This document shows, piece by piece, positions 1 through 7,454 of a stretch of DNA of 12,801 nucleotides. Where the stretch lies: contig JAJZYI010000067.1 in assembly GCA_021798135.1 (NCBI GenBank), positions 1 to 12,801 on the forward strand, in the 5' to 3' direction. The position numbers and the translations under genes were made by a program. This DNA comes from Actinomycetes bacterium. Its GTDB lineage: Bacteria > Actinomycetota > Acidimicrobiia > Acidimicrobiales > UBA8190. The stretch's first letter is position 1. The number at the start of each line of letters is the position of its first letter. Under the pieces are notes generated by a model. The model did not search any database and had not been told where the DNA came from. It was given only the letters and a program-made list of their open reading frames with translations.

Positions 1-2
1 GG

Positions 3-158
3 CCGGGCCGGGCCCGCGTGGCCGGCGGCGGCTCGGTTGGGCCCTTCGGCACTTCGCCCGGCCGGCGCCTCCGCGTACGGTCGGACGTGGGCGGCGTGCC
101 GCCCCGGGCCGCCGCGCACGCCCCGCGTGCGCGGCTCGTGCAGGAAGGCGTGCCATGA
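3..158 (+). CDS. Possible 3' end of an upstream gene (partial)
   Basis: The frame is open from the window edge and ends with a TGA that overlaps the ATG of the ABC ATPase as ATGA. The last residues read LVQEGVP. About six of 54 codons end in A or T, so third positions are G/C-rich, but the other two forward frames here are equally so, and codon bias cannot separate them. The overlap is the only positive argument, because translational coupling into the exporter would be natural. Exporters of this kind often follow a TetR-type regulator, but no recognisable motif is present. This stretch may equally be non-coding leader. Confidence 0.25.
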   Translation, partial: PGRARVAGGGSVGPFGTSPGRRLRVRSDVGGVPPRAAAHAPRARLVQEGVP

Positions 159-1096
159 CGACGAGCGCCGCAGCAGGAGCGACGCCGACGGCCATCGACG
201 CGCGCGGCCTGTCGAAGCGCTACGGGGCCACCCGGGCGGTGGCCGACCTCGACCTGCGGGTCGAGACCGGCCAGGTGTTCGGCTTCCTCGGCCCGAACGG
301 GGCCGGCAAGACCACCACGATCCGGATGCTGATGGCGCTGCAGCGCCCCACCAGCGGCCGGGCGACCGTGCTCGGGATGGACGCGTGGCAGGATGCCGTG
401 GCCCTCCACCGGCACGTCGGGTACCTGCCGGGCGAGCTGGCGCTGCACCCGCGGCTGACGGGGGACGAGCACCTGGCGTGGTTCGCCCGGGCCCGCGGCC
501 TGCGCGACCGGACCCACCTGCACGAGCTCGTGGAGCGCTTCGGCGCGGTGACCGACAGGCCGGCGCGCGAGCTGTCGACCGGGAACCGGCAGAAGATCGG
601 CCTGGTGCTCGCCTTCATGCACCGGCCCCGGCTGCTCGTGCTCGACGAGCCCACGGCGGGCCTCGACCCCCTGGTGCGCAACGAGTTCGAGCACCTGGCG
701 CGCGAGACGGTCGCCGACGGTCGCACGGTGTTCCTGTCGTCGCACGACCTCGACGAGGTGCAGCACGTCGCCGACCGGGTGGCGATCATCAGGGGCGGCA
801 CGGTGGTGGCGACCGACTCCGTGGAAGGGCTTCGTCGCGCCACGCCGCAGCGCATGGAGGTGCGCTTCCGCCAGCCGGTCGACCCGGCCCGCTTCGCTGC
901 GATGCCCGGGGTGGTCGCGACCGCCGGGCACGACGGCGAGGACGGGGACGGCACGCACCTCAGCCTGCAGGTGACCGGCGACGTCGGCCCGGTGCTGCGG
1001 GCGGTGGCCGACTGCGACCCCGTCGACGTGGTCGCCCGCCACGCCGACCTCGACGAGCTGTTCCTCGACTTCTACCGCGAGGGAACGCGCCGGTGA
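155..1096 (+). CDS. ABC-2 type exporter, ATP-binding subunit
   Basis: A 313-residue ATPase that would hydrolyse ATP on the inner face of the membrane to drive the permease encoded next. Walker A GPNGAGKTT lies at residues 46-54, the signature is LSTGN (140-144) instead of LSGGQ, Walker B with D-loop LLVLDEPTAGLD is at 160-171, and the H-loop histidine is H197 (SSHD). The Q-loop region reads GYLPGE, without the usual glutamine; such variants occur in DrrA/CcmA-like exporters. Residues 230-313 form the C-terminal extension typical of this group. The ATG is preceded by AGGAAGG at suitable spacing. The stop codon overlaps the GTG of the permease. The substrate cannot be told; drugs, lipids or peptides are all possible for the family. 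Confidence 0.93.
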   Translation: MTTSAAAGATPTAIDARGLSKRYGATRAVADLDLRVETGQVFGFLGPNGAGKTTTIRMLMALQRPTSGRATVLGMDAWQDAVALHRHVGYLPGELALHPRLTGDEHLAWFARARGLRDRTHLHELVERFGAVTDRPARELSTGNRQKIGLVLAFMHRPRLLVLDEPTAGLDPLVRNEFEHLARETVADGRTVFLSSHDLDEVQHVADRVAIIRGGTVVATDSVEGLRRATPQRMEVRFRQPVDPARFAAMPGVVATAGHDGEDGDGTHLSLQVTGDVGPVLRAVADCDPVDVVARHADLDELFLDFYREGTRR

Positions 1097-1932
1097 CGGC
1101 GACCGGCACCCGTCAGGAGCTCGCCCGGCCGGCGGCGGCCCGCCACGGCGCCGGCATCGCCAGGCTCGACCTCCGCCTGCGGCGCCGGAGCACCATCGGC
1201 TACTCGGTCGGCATGGCGCTGTACACCCTCGTCGTCGTGGCCCTGTACCCGTCGTTCAAGAGCTCGACGGGGCTCGACGAGCTCACCCGGAAGAACCCGA
1301 CGATCGCGGCCCTGTTCGGCATCACGGGCTCGCTCACCTCGCCGGCCGGATGGCTGAGCTCGCAGATCTACGCCAACTTCCTGCCGCTGCTGGTCCTGCT
1401 GCTGGGCATCGGCTACGGCGCCGCCGCGCTCGCCGGCCAGGACGAGGACGGCACCCTGGGCCCGGTGCTCGCCCTGCCCATGCGGCGCGACGCCGTGGTC
1501 GCGGAGAAGGCCGTGGCGCTCGTGCTGCAGGAGCTGGCGCTGGTCGCGGCCACGGCGGTCGTGGTGCTGGCAGGCCGCGGGTTCGACCTGACGGTGCCGG
1601 TCGGCAACGTGGTGGCGGTGTCGGCGACGTCGCTGCTGCTCGGCGTCGACTTCGGGTTCGTCGCCATGGCCGTCGGCGCCGCCACCGGCCGGAGGGGCAC
1701 CGCCATCGGCGTCGCCGCCGCGCTGGCAGCCGCGTCGTTCCTGCTGGCGTCGCTGGCACCCGTGGTGTCGTGGATCCGACCGGCGCGCTACGCGTCGCTG
1801 TTCTACTGGTCGGTGCTCGGCGACCAGATCGGCAAGGGCGTCACCCTCGCCGACGCCGGCGTCCTGGTCGCGGTGGGCGTCGTCGCGCTGGCGGCGACGG
1901 TGGTGGCGTTCCGCCGCACCGACGTGCGCTGA
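1093..1932 (+). CDS. ABC-2 type exporter, membrane permease subunit
   Basis: A 279-residue integral membrane protein. I chose the GTG at 1093 because it overlaps the ATPase stop (GTGA), the usual arrangement for a coupled pair; the same frame is open further upstream but there it only shadows the ATPase. After a basic N-terminus there are about six hydrophobic segments, near residues 38-53, 96-115, 143-161, 172-197, 203-224 and 255-274. The loop with EDGTLGPVLALPMRRDAV (about 118-135), a short amphipathic stretch between the second and third segments, matches the coupling region of ABC-2 permeases, where the ATPase docks. The pair probably assembles as a 2+2 exporter. There is no substrate clue. 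Confidence 0.88.
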   Translation: MTATGTRQELARPAAARHGAGIARLDLRLRRRSTIGYSVGMALYTLVVVALYPSFKSSTGLDELTRKNPTIAALFGITGSLTSPAGWLSSQIYANFLPLLVLLLGIGYGAAALAGQDEDGTLGPVLALPMRRDAVVAEKAVALVLQELALVAATAVVVLAGRGFDLTVPVGNVVAVSATSLLLGVDFGFVAMAVGAATGRRGTAIGVAAALAAASFLLASLAPVVSWIRPARYASLFYWSVLGDQIGKGVTLADAGVLVAVGVVALAATVVAFRRTDVR

Positions 1933-2017
1933 CCACGGGACCGGCCGGAGCGACGCGGGGTCGACGGCCCACCTGCGGTGCAGGCGGCCGGCGCCGGGAC
2001 GGTGGTCGCGGGTGCGG

Positions 2018-2038
2018 CCGCCGGCCCGACGCCGGTGG
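2018..2038. terminator. Hairpin between convergent genes
   Basis: CCGCCGGC (2018-2025) and GCCGGTGG (2031-2038) pair as an 8-bp stem with one G-T and a 5-base loop. It lies in the 139-base gap between the exporter (plus) and the PatB-like gene (minus), where a two-way terminator is expected. There is no T-run, and the surroundings are so GC-rich that chance stems are likely. Confidence 0.35.
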
Positions 2039-2071
2039 GCACGACCTTCGGTTTGCACGGCGCCAGCGTGC

Positions 2072-3343
2072 TCACGCGCCGCCGACGGCTGCGCCCATCC
2101 GCTCGACGGCCTCGGCGAGCACGGTCGCCGAGGTGGCGAAGTTGAGGCGCGCGCAGCCCTCGCCCCCGGACCCGAAGGCGGGACCAGAGCTGAGCAGCAC
2201 CCTCGCGTGCTCGAGCATCCAGGCCGCCACCCCGACCCGGGCGCTGGCGTCGCCGCGGGCGGGCCCGCCGTCGTCGGCGCCGGCTGCGACGCCTGGCAGG
2301 TCGCCGAAGTCGAGCCATGCCAGGTAGGTCGCCGCTCCGGGGGTCCAGCGCACCGACGGCAGGTGGGCTGCCAGCAGGTCGCCGAGGAGCGCACGGTTGC
2401 GGTCCAGGCCGTCGAGGACCTCCTGGAGCCACTGCTGGCCGTGGCGCAGGGCGGCGGTGTGCGCCAGCACGCCGAGGTGGCTCGGGCCGTGGCTCACCTC
2501 CTCGGGCAGCCGGGCGAGGTCACCGGCGGCATCCGGGCCGGCGAAGGCGACGGCGGCCTTCAACCCGGGCAGGTTCCACGCCTTGGACGCGGAGACCAGG
2601 GCGAAGCCCCGGCCTCCGCCGGGCACCGACAGGTACGGGGTGAAGGTCGCGCCGGGCAGCACGAGCGGTGCGTGGATCTCGTCCGCCACCACGCGCACGC
2701 CGGTGGCCTCGGCGGCGGCCGCCACCCCGGCCAGCTCGTCGGCGGCGTGGACGGTGCCGGTCGGGTTGTGCGGGTTGCAGAGGAGGAACGCGGCCGGACC
2801 GTCGGCGGCGGCGGCCGCGAAGGCGTCGGCCAGCGCCGGCAGGTCCAGGCGTCGCGCCGCGGTCAGCGGCACCTCGACGACCCGCCGGCCGAGGTGCTCG
2901 GTGAAGGCGTAGAACGGCGGGTAGACCGGCGGGGTCACCACGACCGCGTCCCCCGGCCCGGTGACGAGCTTGAGCAGCTCGACCGCTCCGAGCATGACGT
3001 CGGCGACCATGGTGCTGCGGGCCACGTCGAAGCCGCCGAACCCCCAGCGCTCCGAGGCGAAGGCGGCGTAGGCCTCGGCGTACTTGGAGCCGCAGGCGTA
3101 GCCGGTGTCGCCCCGGTCGAGCGCTCGCCGCAGCGCCTCGACGATGGCGGGTGCGGGCATGACGTCCATCTCCGCCACCCACAGGGGCAGCACGTCGGGC
3201 CCGGCCGCCCGCCACTTGGCGCTCGTCCGTTGGCGGAGCTGCCCGAGGCTCAGGTCGAAGGGCGGCGTGTCGGCGACCACCGCACGGACGCTACCCGGTC
3301 CGGGTCCGCTGCCCACCGCCGTGCCGCGGGCCACGACGCTCAC
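2072..3343 (-). CDS. MalY/PatB family PLP-dependent C-S lyase / class I-II aminotransferase
   Basis: A 423-residue fold-type I PLP enzyme. The family cleaves cystathionine or related cysteine S-conjugates to a thiol, pyruvate and ammonia, and some members act as aminotransferases. Visible motifs are LPLWVAEMD (52-60), TPPVYPPFY (137-145), NPHNPTG (190-196), DEIHAPLV (221-228), the Schiff-base lysine K254 in SASKAWNLPG, and the carboxylate-binding arginine region CARLNFATSA (397-406). LPLWVAEMD and YPPFY favour MalY/PatB over ordinary aminotransferases. A Gly/Asp-rich insertion sits near 353-369. GTG 3343 is 12 bases after the nitronate monooxygenase stop, with only a weak ribosome site. GTG 3280 is an alternative: it follows a TAnnnT box (TAGCGT, 3293-3288) at leaderless distance, and the family homology begins just after it. 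The substrate is unknown. Confidence 0.88.
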   Translation of the reverse strand: MSVVARGTAVGSGPGPGSVRAVVADTPPFDLSLGQLRQRTSAKWRAAGPDVLPLWVAEMDVMPAPAIVEALRRALDRGDTGYACGSKYAEAYAAFASERWGFGGFDVARSTMVADVMLGAVELLKLVTGPGDAVVVTPPVYPPFYAFTEHLGRRVVEVPLTAARRLDLPALADAFAAAAADGPAAFLLCNPHNPTGTVHAADELAGVAAAAEATGVRVVADEIHAPLVLPGATFTPYLSVPGGGRGFALVSASKAWNLPGLKAAVAFAGPDAAGDLARLPEEVSHGPSHLGVLAHTAALRHGQQWLQEVLDGLDRNRALLGDLLAAHLPSVRWTPGAATYLAWLDFGDLPGVAAGADDGGPARGDASARVGVAAWMLEHARVLLSSGPAFGSGGEGCARLNFATSATVLAEAVERMGAAVGGA

Positions 3344-3355
3344 GTGGACGGGCCC

Positions 3356-4315
3356 CTACGACGCGGTCCACCTCCTCAGGTGGCGTTCGGCCTCTGCGGC
3401 CATGTCGGCGACGACGGTCGCGGCCGACCGCACCTGTCGCAGCAGCCCGACCCCCTGGCCCGCGTAGACGTAGGCGAGGTCGAAGTCTCCGCTCGCTCGT
3501 GCGCTGCGGAGCTGGGCTGCCGCCTCGGGGCTTGCTGCCAGGTCCGTCTCGCGTCCGGACCACCGGCGCCAGAACTCGTTGGCGAGAGCCCGTCCGGGGA
3601 AGCCAGCAGGCCATCGGATGCCCTGGGCGACGTCGAAGACCGTGGTGCAGACGGTGTCGGTCTCCGACGCGGCCAGCGCTCGAGCCCGGGCAGCGGCCGA
3701 GGTGCCGGCTTCGGGGGACGCCAGCAGGGCCGTGCCGACCCATGCTCCCGCCGCACCGGCAGCCAGCACCGCGGCGAGCCCTCGGCCGGTGGCGATGCCA
3801 CCCGCCGCGACGACCGGGAGCTCCACGGCGTCGAGGACGGCCTGCAGGAGCGGCAGGGTCGCCACCCGGTCGCGGCCGTGGCCACCTGCCTCGCTGCCGC
3901 GGGCGACAACGACGTCGATCCCACCGTCGGCGGCGATCCTGGCCTCCTCGACGTCCCCGACCTGGGTTGCCGCCGCGATCCCCGTCCCGCGCAGGCGATC
4001 GGCCCAGGGCTGGTAGGCGCCGAAGCTCACCGCCACGAGCACGGGCCCGGACTCGACCGCCGCGTCGAACTGGTCGGGCCGCTCGGCCAGGGCCCAGGCC
4101 ATGAGCCCGATCCCGAAGGGGCGGCCGGCTGCCCGGGCCTTGGCCGCCTCGGCGCGGATGGACCCTGCCCGCGTGGAGCTGCCCACGCCGATCATCCCGA
4201 GACCGCCGCCGGCCGACACCGCCGCGGCGAGGTCGCCGCCTGCCACGCCCGCCATGGGGGCGCCGATGATCGGTGCTCGGAGCGAGAACCGTTCCGTCAG
4301 TGCGGTCTGGAGCAC
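3356..4315 (-). CDS. Nitronate monooxygenase (2-nitropropane dioxygenase family)
   Basis: A 319-residue FMN-dependent TIM-barrel enzyme; the family oxidises alkyl nitronates such as propionate-3-nitronate to carbonyl compounds and nitrite or nitrate. Motifs seen are the N-terminal APMAGVAGGDLAAAVSAGGG (19-38) that lines the FMN site, SEAGGHGR (141-148) with the catalytic histidine H146, and the phosphate-binding AAGGIATGRGL (170-180) followed by GAWVGTALLASPEA (190-203). I chose GTG 4315 over a GTG at 4378 because AGGAGG lies 8-9 bases before it and the family homology starts there. It sits directly upstream of the PatB-like gene and probably shares its transcript. Related TIM-barrel flavoenzymes such as FabK have a similar look, so the exact substrate is inferred. 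Confidence 0.88.
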   Translation of the reverse strand: MLQTALTERFSLRAPIIGAPMAGVAGGDLAAAVSAGGGLGMIGVGSSTRAGSIRAEAAKARAAGRPFGIGLMAWALAERPDQFDAAVESGPVLVAVSFGAYQPWADRLRGTGIAAATQVGDVEEARIAADGGIDVVVARGSEAGGHGRDRVATLPLLQAVLDAVELPVVAAGGIATGRGLAAVLAAGAAGAWVGTALLASPEAGTSAAARARALAASETDTVCTTVFDVAQGIRWPAGFPGRALANEFWRRWSGRETDLAASPEAAAQLRSARASGDFDLAYVYAGQGVGLLRQVRSAATVVADMAAEAERHLRRWTAS

Positions 4316-4776
4316 GGTCGTGCCACCTCCTGCCTCACCGGCCAGCGGCGCCCGGCATCCGGGCCGGCACGCGAGCACGGTGCCGATGCCGCGCCGGGCT
4401 CAGCCCGACGACGTGGCTCCTCGTCGCCGGCACAGCCGGGTGCTCCCGGAGGCGTCGGCACGGAGAGCCGAGACCCGCCGCGAAGCCGGTCGGCCGGTGC
4501 CCCCGGTGGCGGATCGTACCCGCCGCCGCACGGCGAGGTGTCGACCGGCGGCGAGCGGCCGCTCGGTCGGCCCGCACCGGTGGATGCACGATCGGCGGGC
4601 GGCACCGGGTCCTGGGCGGGCCCGGGGCGAGCGGATCCGCCTGCCCACCTCGGTGCCGGGCGGCGAGACGCCGGTAGAGGTGCCCGCGGGTCTCAGCCGG
4701 TGACCGCCTCGGCTCGCCATCCGGCTCCGGTCCCCCGTTCGCCGACACGGGGCGATCGCGATCTCGCCATGCGCCC
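4316..4776. other. Gene-free stretch of about 460 bases
   Basis: This lies between the start of the nitronate monooxygenase gene and the end of fliG, both on minus. Several frames are open on both strands, but their translations are Arg/Pro/Gly-rich with no recognisable motif, as expected of open frames in GC-rich DNA. It must hold the promoter of the nitronate monooxygenase gene. A TAnnnT box (TACGAT, minus, 4518-4513) is present without a clear -35, which would give a leader of about 190 bases. No tRNA, repeat or riboswitch was recognised. Confidence 0.5.
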
Positions 4777-4777
4777 C
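4749..4777 (-). terminator. Possible terminator after fliG
   Basis: GGGGCG (4749-4754) can pair with CGCCCC (4772-4777), which touches the fliG stop codon. An inner alternative pairs GGCGA (4751-4755) with TCGCC (4764-4768). There is no T-run on minus. The placement fits the end of the LuxR-EAL-FliG unit, but the structure is imperfect. Confidence 0.3.
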
Positions 4778-5856
4778 TACACCACGATCTCCTCGCTTCC
4801 GCGCACGAGGACGATATCCCCGCTGGCATCGAGGTCTCTGACCAGCCGCACGATCGCCCGCTGGGCACTTTCGACCGACGACGCCCGCACCGGGCCCAGG
4901 TACTCGATCTCCTCGAGGACGTCGCTGGCAGCCCGCGCGGACAGGTTGGTGGTGAAGCAATCGCGCAAAGCGTCGGGGACGCCTTTCAGCGCGATGGCCA
5001 GATCCTTCGGTGCGACATGCCGCAGCACGAGCTGCATGCTGCGGTCATCGAGCCGAATGACGTCCTCGAACACCACCATGCGGTTGCGGATCTCCTCCGC
5101 CAGCTCTGGATCGAGCGCGTCCAGCCCGCTCAGGACCTGCTTCTCCGACGACTGATCCGCCCGGTTGAGGATCGACACGACGGTGCCGATCCCTCCGAGG
5201 TTGTTGGTCCCACCGATGCCGTCGAGGAGCATCAGCGACAGCCGCTGCTCCAACACCGCGGCGACGTGGCCAATAGCCTCGCGGGACACAACGCCCATGG
5301 TCGCCACCCGCCGTGCCACGTCGACCCGCAGGTCGGGCTCGAGCAGCCCCACCACGTTGGCGCCGCGCTCGGGGGGCAGGTGGCAGAGCACCAGGGCGAT
5401 CACCTGGGGATGCTCGCCGAGGAGACAGGCGACGATCTCGCGGGGGTCGACCCGGTGCAGAAACGACAGGGGCTCGCTCGCCCCGCCGTCTTGCATGTGG
5501 AGCAAGACCTCGTCGGCACGCGATGGGCCGAGGCGGTCGCGCAGGAACCTGCGGGCCGCGTCGACCCCGCCCTGGGCCACCGCCCCGTGCATCGCCAATT
5601 GCTCGCCGAACTGCACGACGATCTGGCGGACCTCCTCGGGCTGCAGGACCGGGAGGGACGCCATCGCCGTCGCCAGCTCCACCACTTCCGACTCGGTCAT
5701 CGATTGGAGCACCCGTCGCGCGAACTCGCTCTCGAGCTGGGCCAGCACGACCGCCGCCCGCTGCGACCCCGTCAGCGGTCCTTGCCCAGCTTCCGAGCCC
5801 CGCCGGGTGACGGTCGTGGCGCCCGCCGAGGCCACCTGGAGTGCCCGCTGTGTCAC
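4777..5856 (-). CDS. fliG: Flagellar motor switch protein FliG
   Basis: A 359-residue protein of normal FliG length. In the flagellum FliG sits on the MS ring and its C-terminal helix meets the stator to make torque. Landmarks are the N-terminal start LTGSQRAAVVLAQL (28-41), the middle-domain EHPQ (148-151) with QVIALVLCHLPPE after it, GGIGTVVSILN (221-231), MVVF (260-263; usually MFxF), and the C-terminal DLAIALKG (285-292) and SARAASDVLEEIEYLGPVR (306-324). By alignment to E. coli from memory, the torque-face charges are kept: K291, R308, E315/E316 in place of two Asp, and R324. GTG 5856 overlaps the stop of the EAL gene (GTGA) and has no strong ribosome site, so translation is probably coupled. 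No other flagellar gene is in the window. A-/T-ending codons are somewhat more common than in the flanking housekeeping genes. Confidence 0.93.
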   Translation of the reverse strand: MTQRALQVASAGATTVTRRGSEAGQGPLTGSQRAAVVLAQLESEFARRVLQSMTESEVVELATAMASLPVLQPEEVRQIVVQFGEQLAMHGAVAQGGVDAARRFLRDRLGPSRADEVLLHMQDGGASEPLSFLHRVDPREIVACLLGEHPQVIALVLCHLPPERGANVVGLLEPDLRVDVARRVATMGVVSREAIGHVAAVLEQRLSLMLLDGIGGTNNLGGIGTVVSILNRADQSSEKQVLSGLDALDPELAEEIRNRMVVFEDVIRLDDRSMQLVLRHVAPKDLAIALKGVPDALRDCFTTNLSARAASDVLEEIEYLGPVRASSVESAQRAIVRLVRDLDASGDIVLVRGSEEIVV

Positions 5857-7400
5857 GCAGCGCCGCTGCCCTGCTGGCCAAATCGTCCGAGATCCTCCGC
5901 TGGCCAGTGAGCACGTCGTTCACCATCCTTCGTCGATCGCGGCACGATGACACCCCACTCGAGGTCACCCGCCGACCTCGGCGGCGACCAGAGGTACCCC
6001 TGCCCCAGGTCGCATCCCATCTCGGCCAGCAGGCAACGTTGCTCGGATCGCTCGACCCCTTCGGCGACGACGCGCAGCCCCAGGGCGTGAGCCAGCTCGA
6101 TGGTGGACTCAACGATGGCGGTGTCGGCCGTGCTGCGGCCGAGGCCGGCGACGAAGGTTCCGTCGAGCTTCAGGATCTGCACCGGGAGCCTTCGCAGGTA
6201 CTGCAGTGAGGAGTAGCCGGCACCGAAGTCGTCGACCGCGAACAGGACGCCGAGGCGGTGAAGCCGTTCCACTGCCTGAGCCACCGACGACGCGTCGTCC
6301 ATGAACGCGGTCTCGGTGATCTCCAGGCACACCCCCCTCGGGTCCACGCCGCTCTCCGCCATGGCGCCTGCCATCTCGTCGACGAAGTCCCGCTCTGCAA
6401 GCTGGCGAACGGAGACGTTCACCGACAGTCTGCGCGGCAGACCACCCTGCACGGCCCACGCGGCGAGCTGGGCGAAGGCCGCCCGCAGGACCCAGGAACC
6501 GACCCGGATGATCAGACCCGTCTCTTCGGCAAGAGGGACGAACTCCGCGGGCGAGATGGGCCCGAGCTTCGGGTGCGTCCACCGCAGCAGCGCCTCGACG
6601 GCGACGACGGAGCCCGACGCGAGGTCCACCACCGGCTGGTAGACGAGCCCGAGCTCCCGACGTTCGGCTGCCCGGCACAGTGCCGTAGCGAGCTCGATGC
6701 GGGCCAGCGCACGCTGGCGCATGGAGTCGTCGAACACCTCGACCCGCCCCGGACCTCCGTGCTTGGCCCGGTTCATGGCGAGGTCGGCTTCCTTGAGCAG
6801 GCTGTCGGGATCCCTCCTGGCGTCGCAGGTGACGACCATACCGATGCTGACGCTGACGGCCAGCTCTCGGTCGGCGACCTCGACAGGGCACTCCAGGACG
6901 GTCAGGATGCGTCGGGCCGCGGCTTGCGCTTCGTCGTCCGTCACCTGGCCGCAGACCACGACGAGCTCGTCCTCGGCGAAGCGGACGACCATGTCGTGCA
7001 GTCCGACCGTGCCTCGCAGCCGGCAAGCCACCGCTCGCAGCAGTTCATCGCCCACGTTGCGGCTCAGGCAGTCGTTGACCAGCCTGACGTTGTCGACGCC
7101 GACGACCAGGACCGCCAGCGAGCGTTGGCCGTTGTCGAGCTCGGCCAGGGCCTGGGCCAGCCGGTCGGCGAGGAGGCTGCGGCTCGGCAATCCGGTCAAC
7201 TCGTCGGTGAGGGTCAGGTACCCCACGTCTGCCCCGTCGCTCCGGGACGGACCCAGGCGTTCGGTCGCCTGCCTGCCGCTGGGGCACTCGCCAAGCGTCC
7301 CGACCACACATCGCTGCTCGTCGGTCAACGCCGTGGTGGCAGCAGGCATCACTGCCGGGTCTGCCAGGGCGACGATGGGCGTTCCCGTTCGCGTACGCAC
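5853..7400 (-). CDS. GGDEF-EAL protein, probable c-di-GMP phosphodiesterase with degenerate GGDEF
   Basis: A 515-residue cytosolic protein with no membrane segment. A short N-terminal stretch (1-60) has no recognised domain. The GGDEF domain spans about 61-222 and starts LTLTDELTGLPSR, but the active site reads AEDEL (142-146) instead of GGDEF, the upstream NDxxGH is altered, and the inhibitory RxxD site is GLHD. Diguanylate cyclase activity is therefore unlikely. The EAL domain (about 233-485) keeps the expected metal and catalytic residues: EALLRW (E269), N328, E360 in LEITET, DDFGAGYSSL (D390, D391), K411, E447 in VVAEGVE, and Q467. It should hydrolyse c-di-GMP to pGpG, with the GGDEF part perhaps binding GTP as a regulator. 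Start GTG 7400 lacks a clear ribosome site; ATG 7349 is an alternative. It lies 46 bases after the LuxR gene and overlaps fliG by 4. Confidence 0.92.
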   Translation of the reverse strand: MRTRTGTPIVALADPAVMPAATTALTDEQRCVVGTLGECPSGRQATERLGPSRSDGADVGYLTLTDELTGLPSRSLLADRLAQALAELDNGQRSLAVLVVGVDNVRLVNDCLSRNVGDELLRAVACRLRGTVGLHDMVVRFAEDELVVVCGQVTDDEAQAAARRILTVLECPVEVADRELAVSVSIGMVVTCDARRDPDSLLKEADLAMNRAKHGGPGRVEVFDDSMRQRALARIELATALCRAAERRELGLVYQPVVDLASGSVVAVEALLRWTHPKLGPISPAEFVPLAEETGLIIRVGSWVLRAAFAQLAAWAVQGGLPRRLSVNVSVRQLAERDFVDEMAGAMAESGVDPRGVCLEITETAFMDDASSVAQAVERLHRLGVLFAVDDFGAGYSSLQYLRRLPVQILKLDGTFVAGLGRSTADTAIVESTIELAHALGLRVVAEGVERSEQRCLLAEMGCDLGQGYLWSPPRSAGDLEWGVIVPRSTKDGERRAHWPAEDLGRFGQQGSGAA

Positions 7401-7422
7401 GGAACTACGATCGTCGGCCCTG

Positions 7423-7454
7423 GTCCGTCTCCCTATGGGCAGCCCATCACGGAC
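7423..7454 (-). promoter_or_regulatory. Inverted repeat at the LuxR / EAL gene junction
   Basis: GTCCGT (7423-7428) faces ACGGAC (7449-7454), and inside lies the perfect dyad ATGGG-CAG-CCCAT (7435-7447). Together they make an imperfect hairpin with a 6-base bulge on one side. It covers the stop of the LuxR gene and begins 23 bases before the GTG of the EAL gene. It could be an attenuator, an RNA processing site or an operator. No T-run follows. Confidence 0.3.

Noticed and set aside
37..1092. A longer permease starting at 37
   Set aside because: Upstream of 1093 this frame overlaps the ABC ATPase gene in another frame and reads Arg/Pro/Gly-rich without hydrophobic segments.
4101..4703. A 200-codon gene on plus in the gap before fliG
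   Set aside because: Half of it is antisense to the nitronate monooxygenase gene, and the rest is low-complexity Arg/Pro/Ala with no ribosome site or motif.
2012..5155. A 1047-codon open frame on plus
   Set aside because: It runs antisense to three genes with clear motifs (PatB-like, nitronate monooxygenase, FliG). Its translation is Gly/Arg/His/Asp-rich with no domain, the usual antisense shadow in GC-rich DNA.
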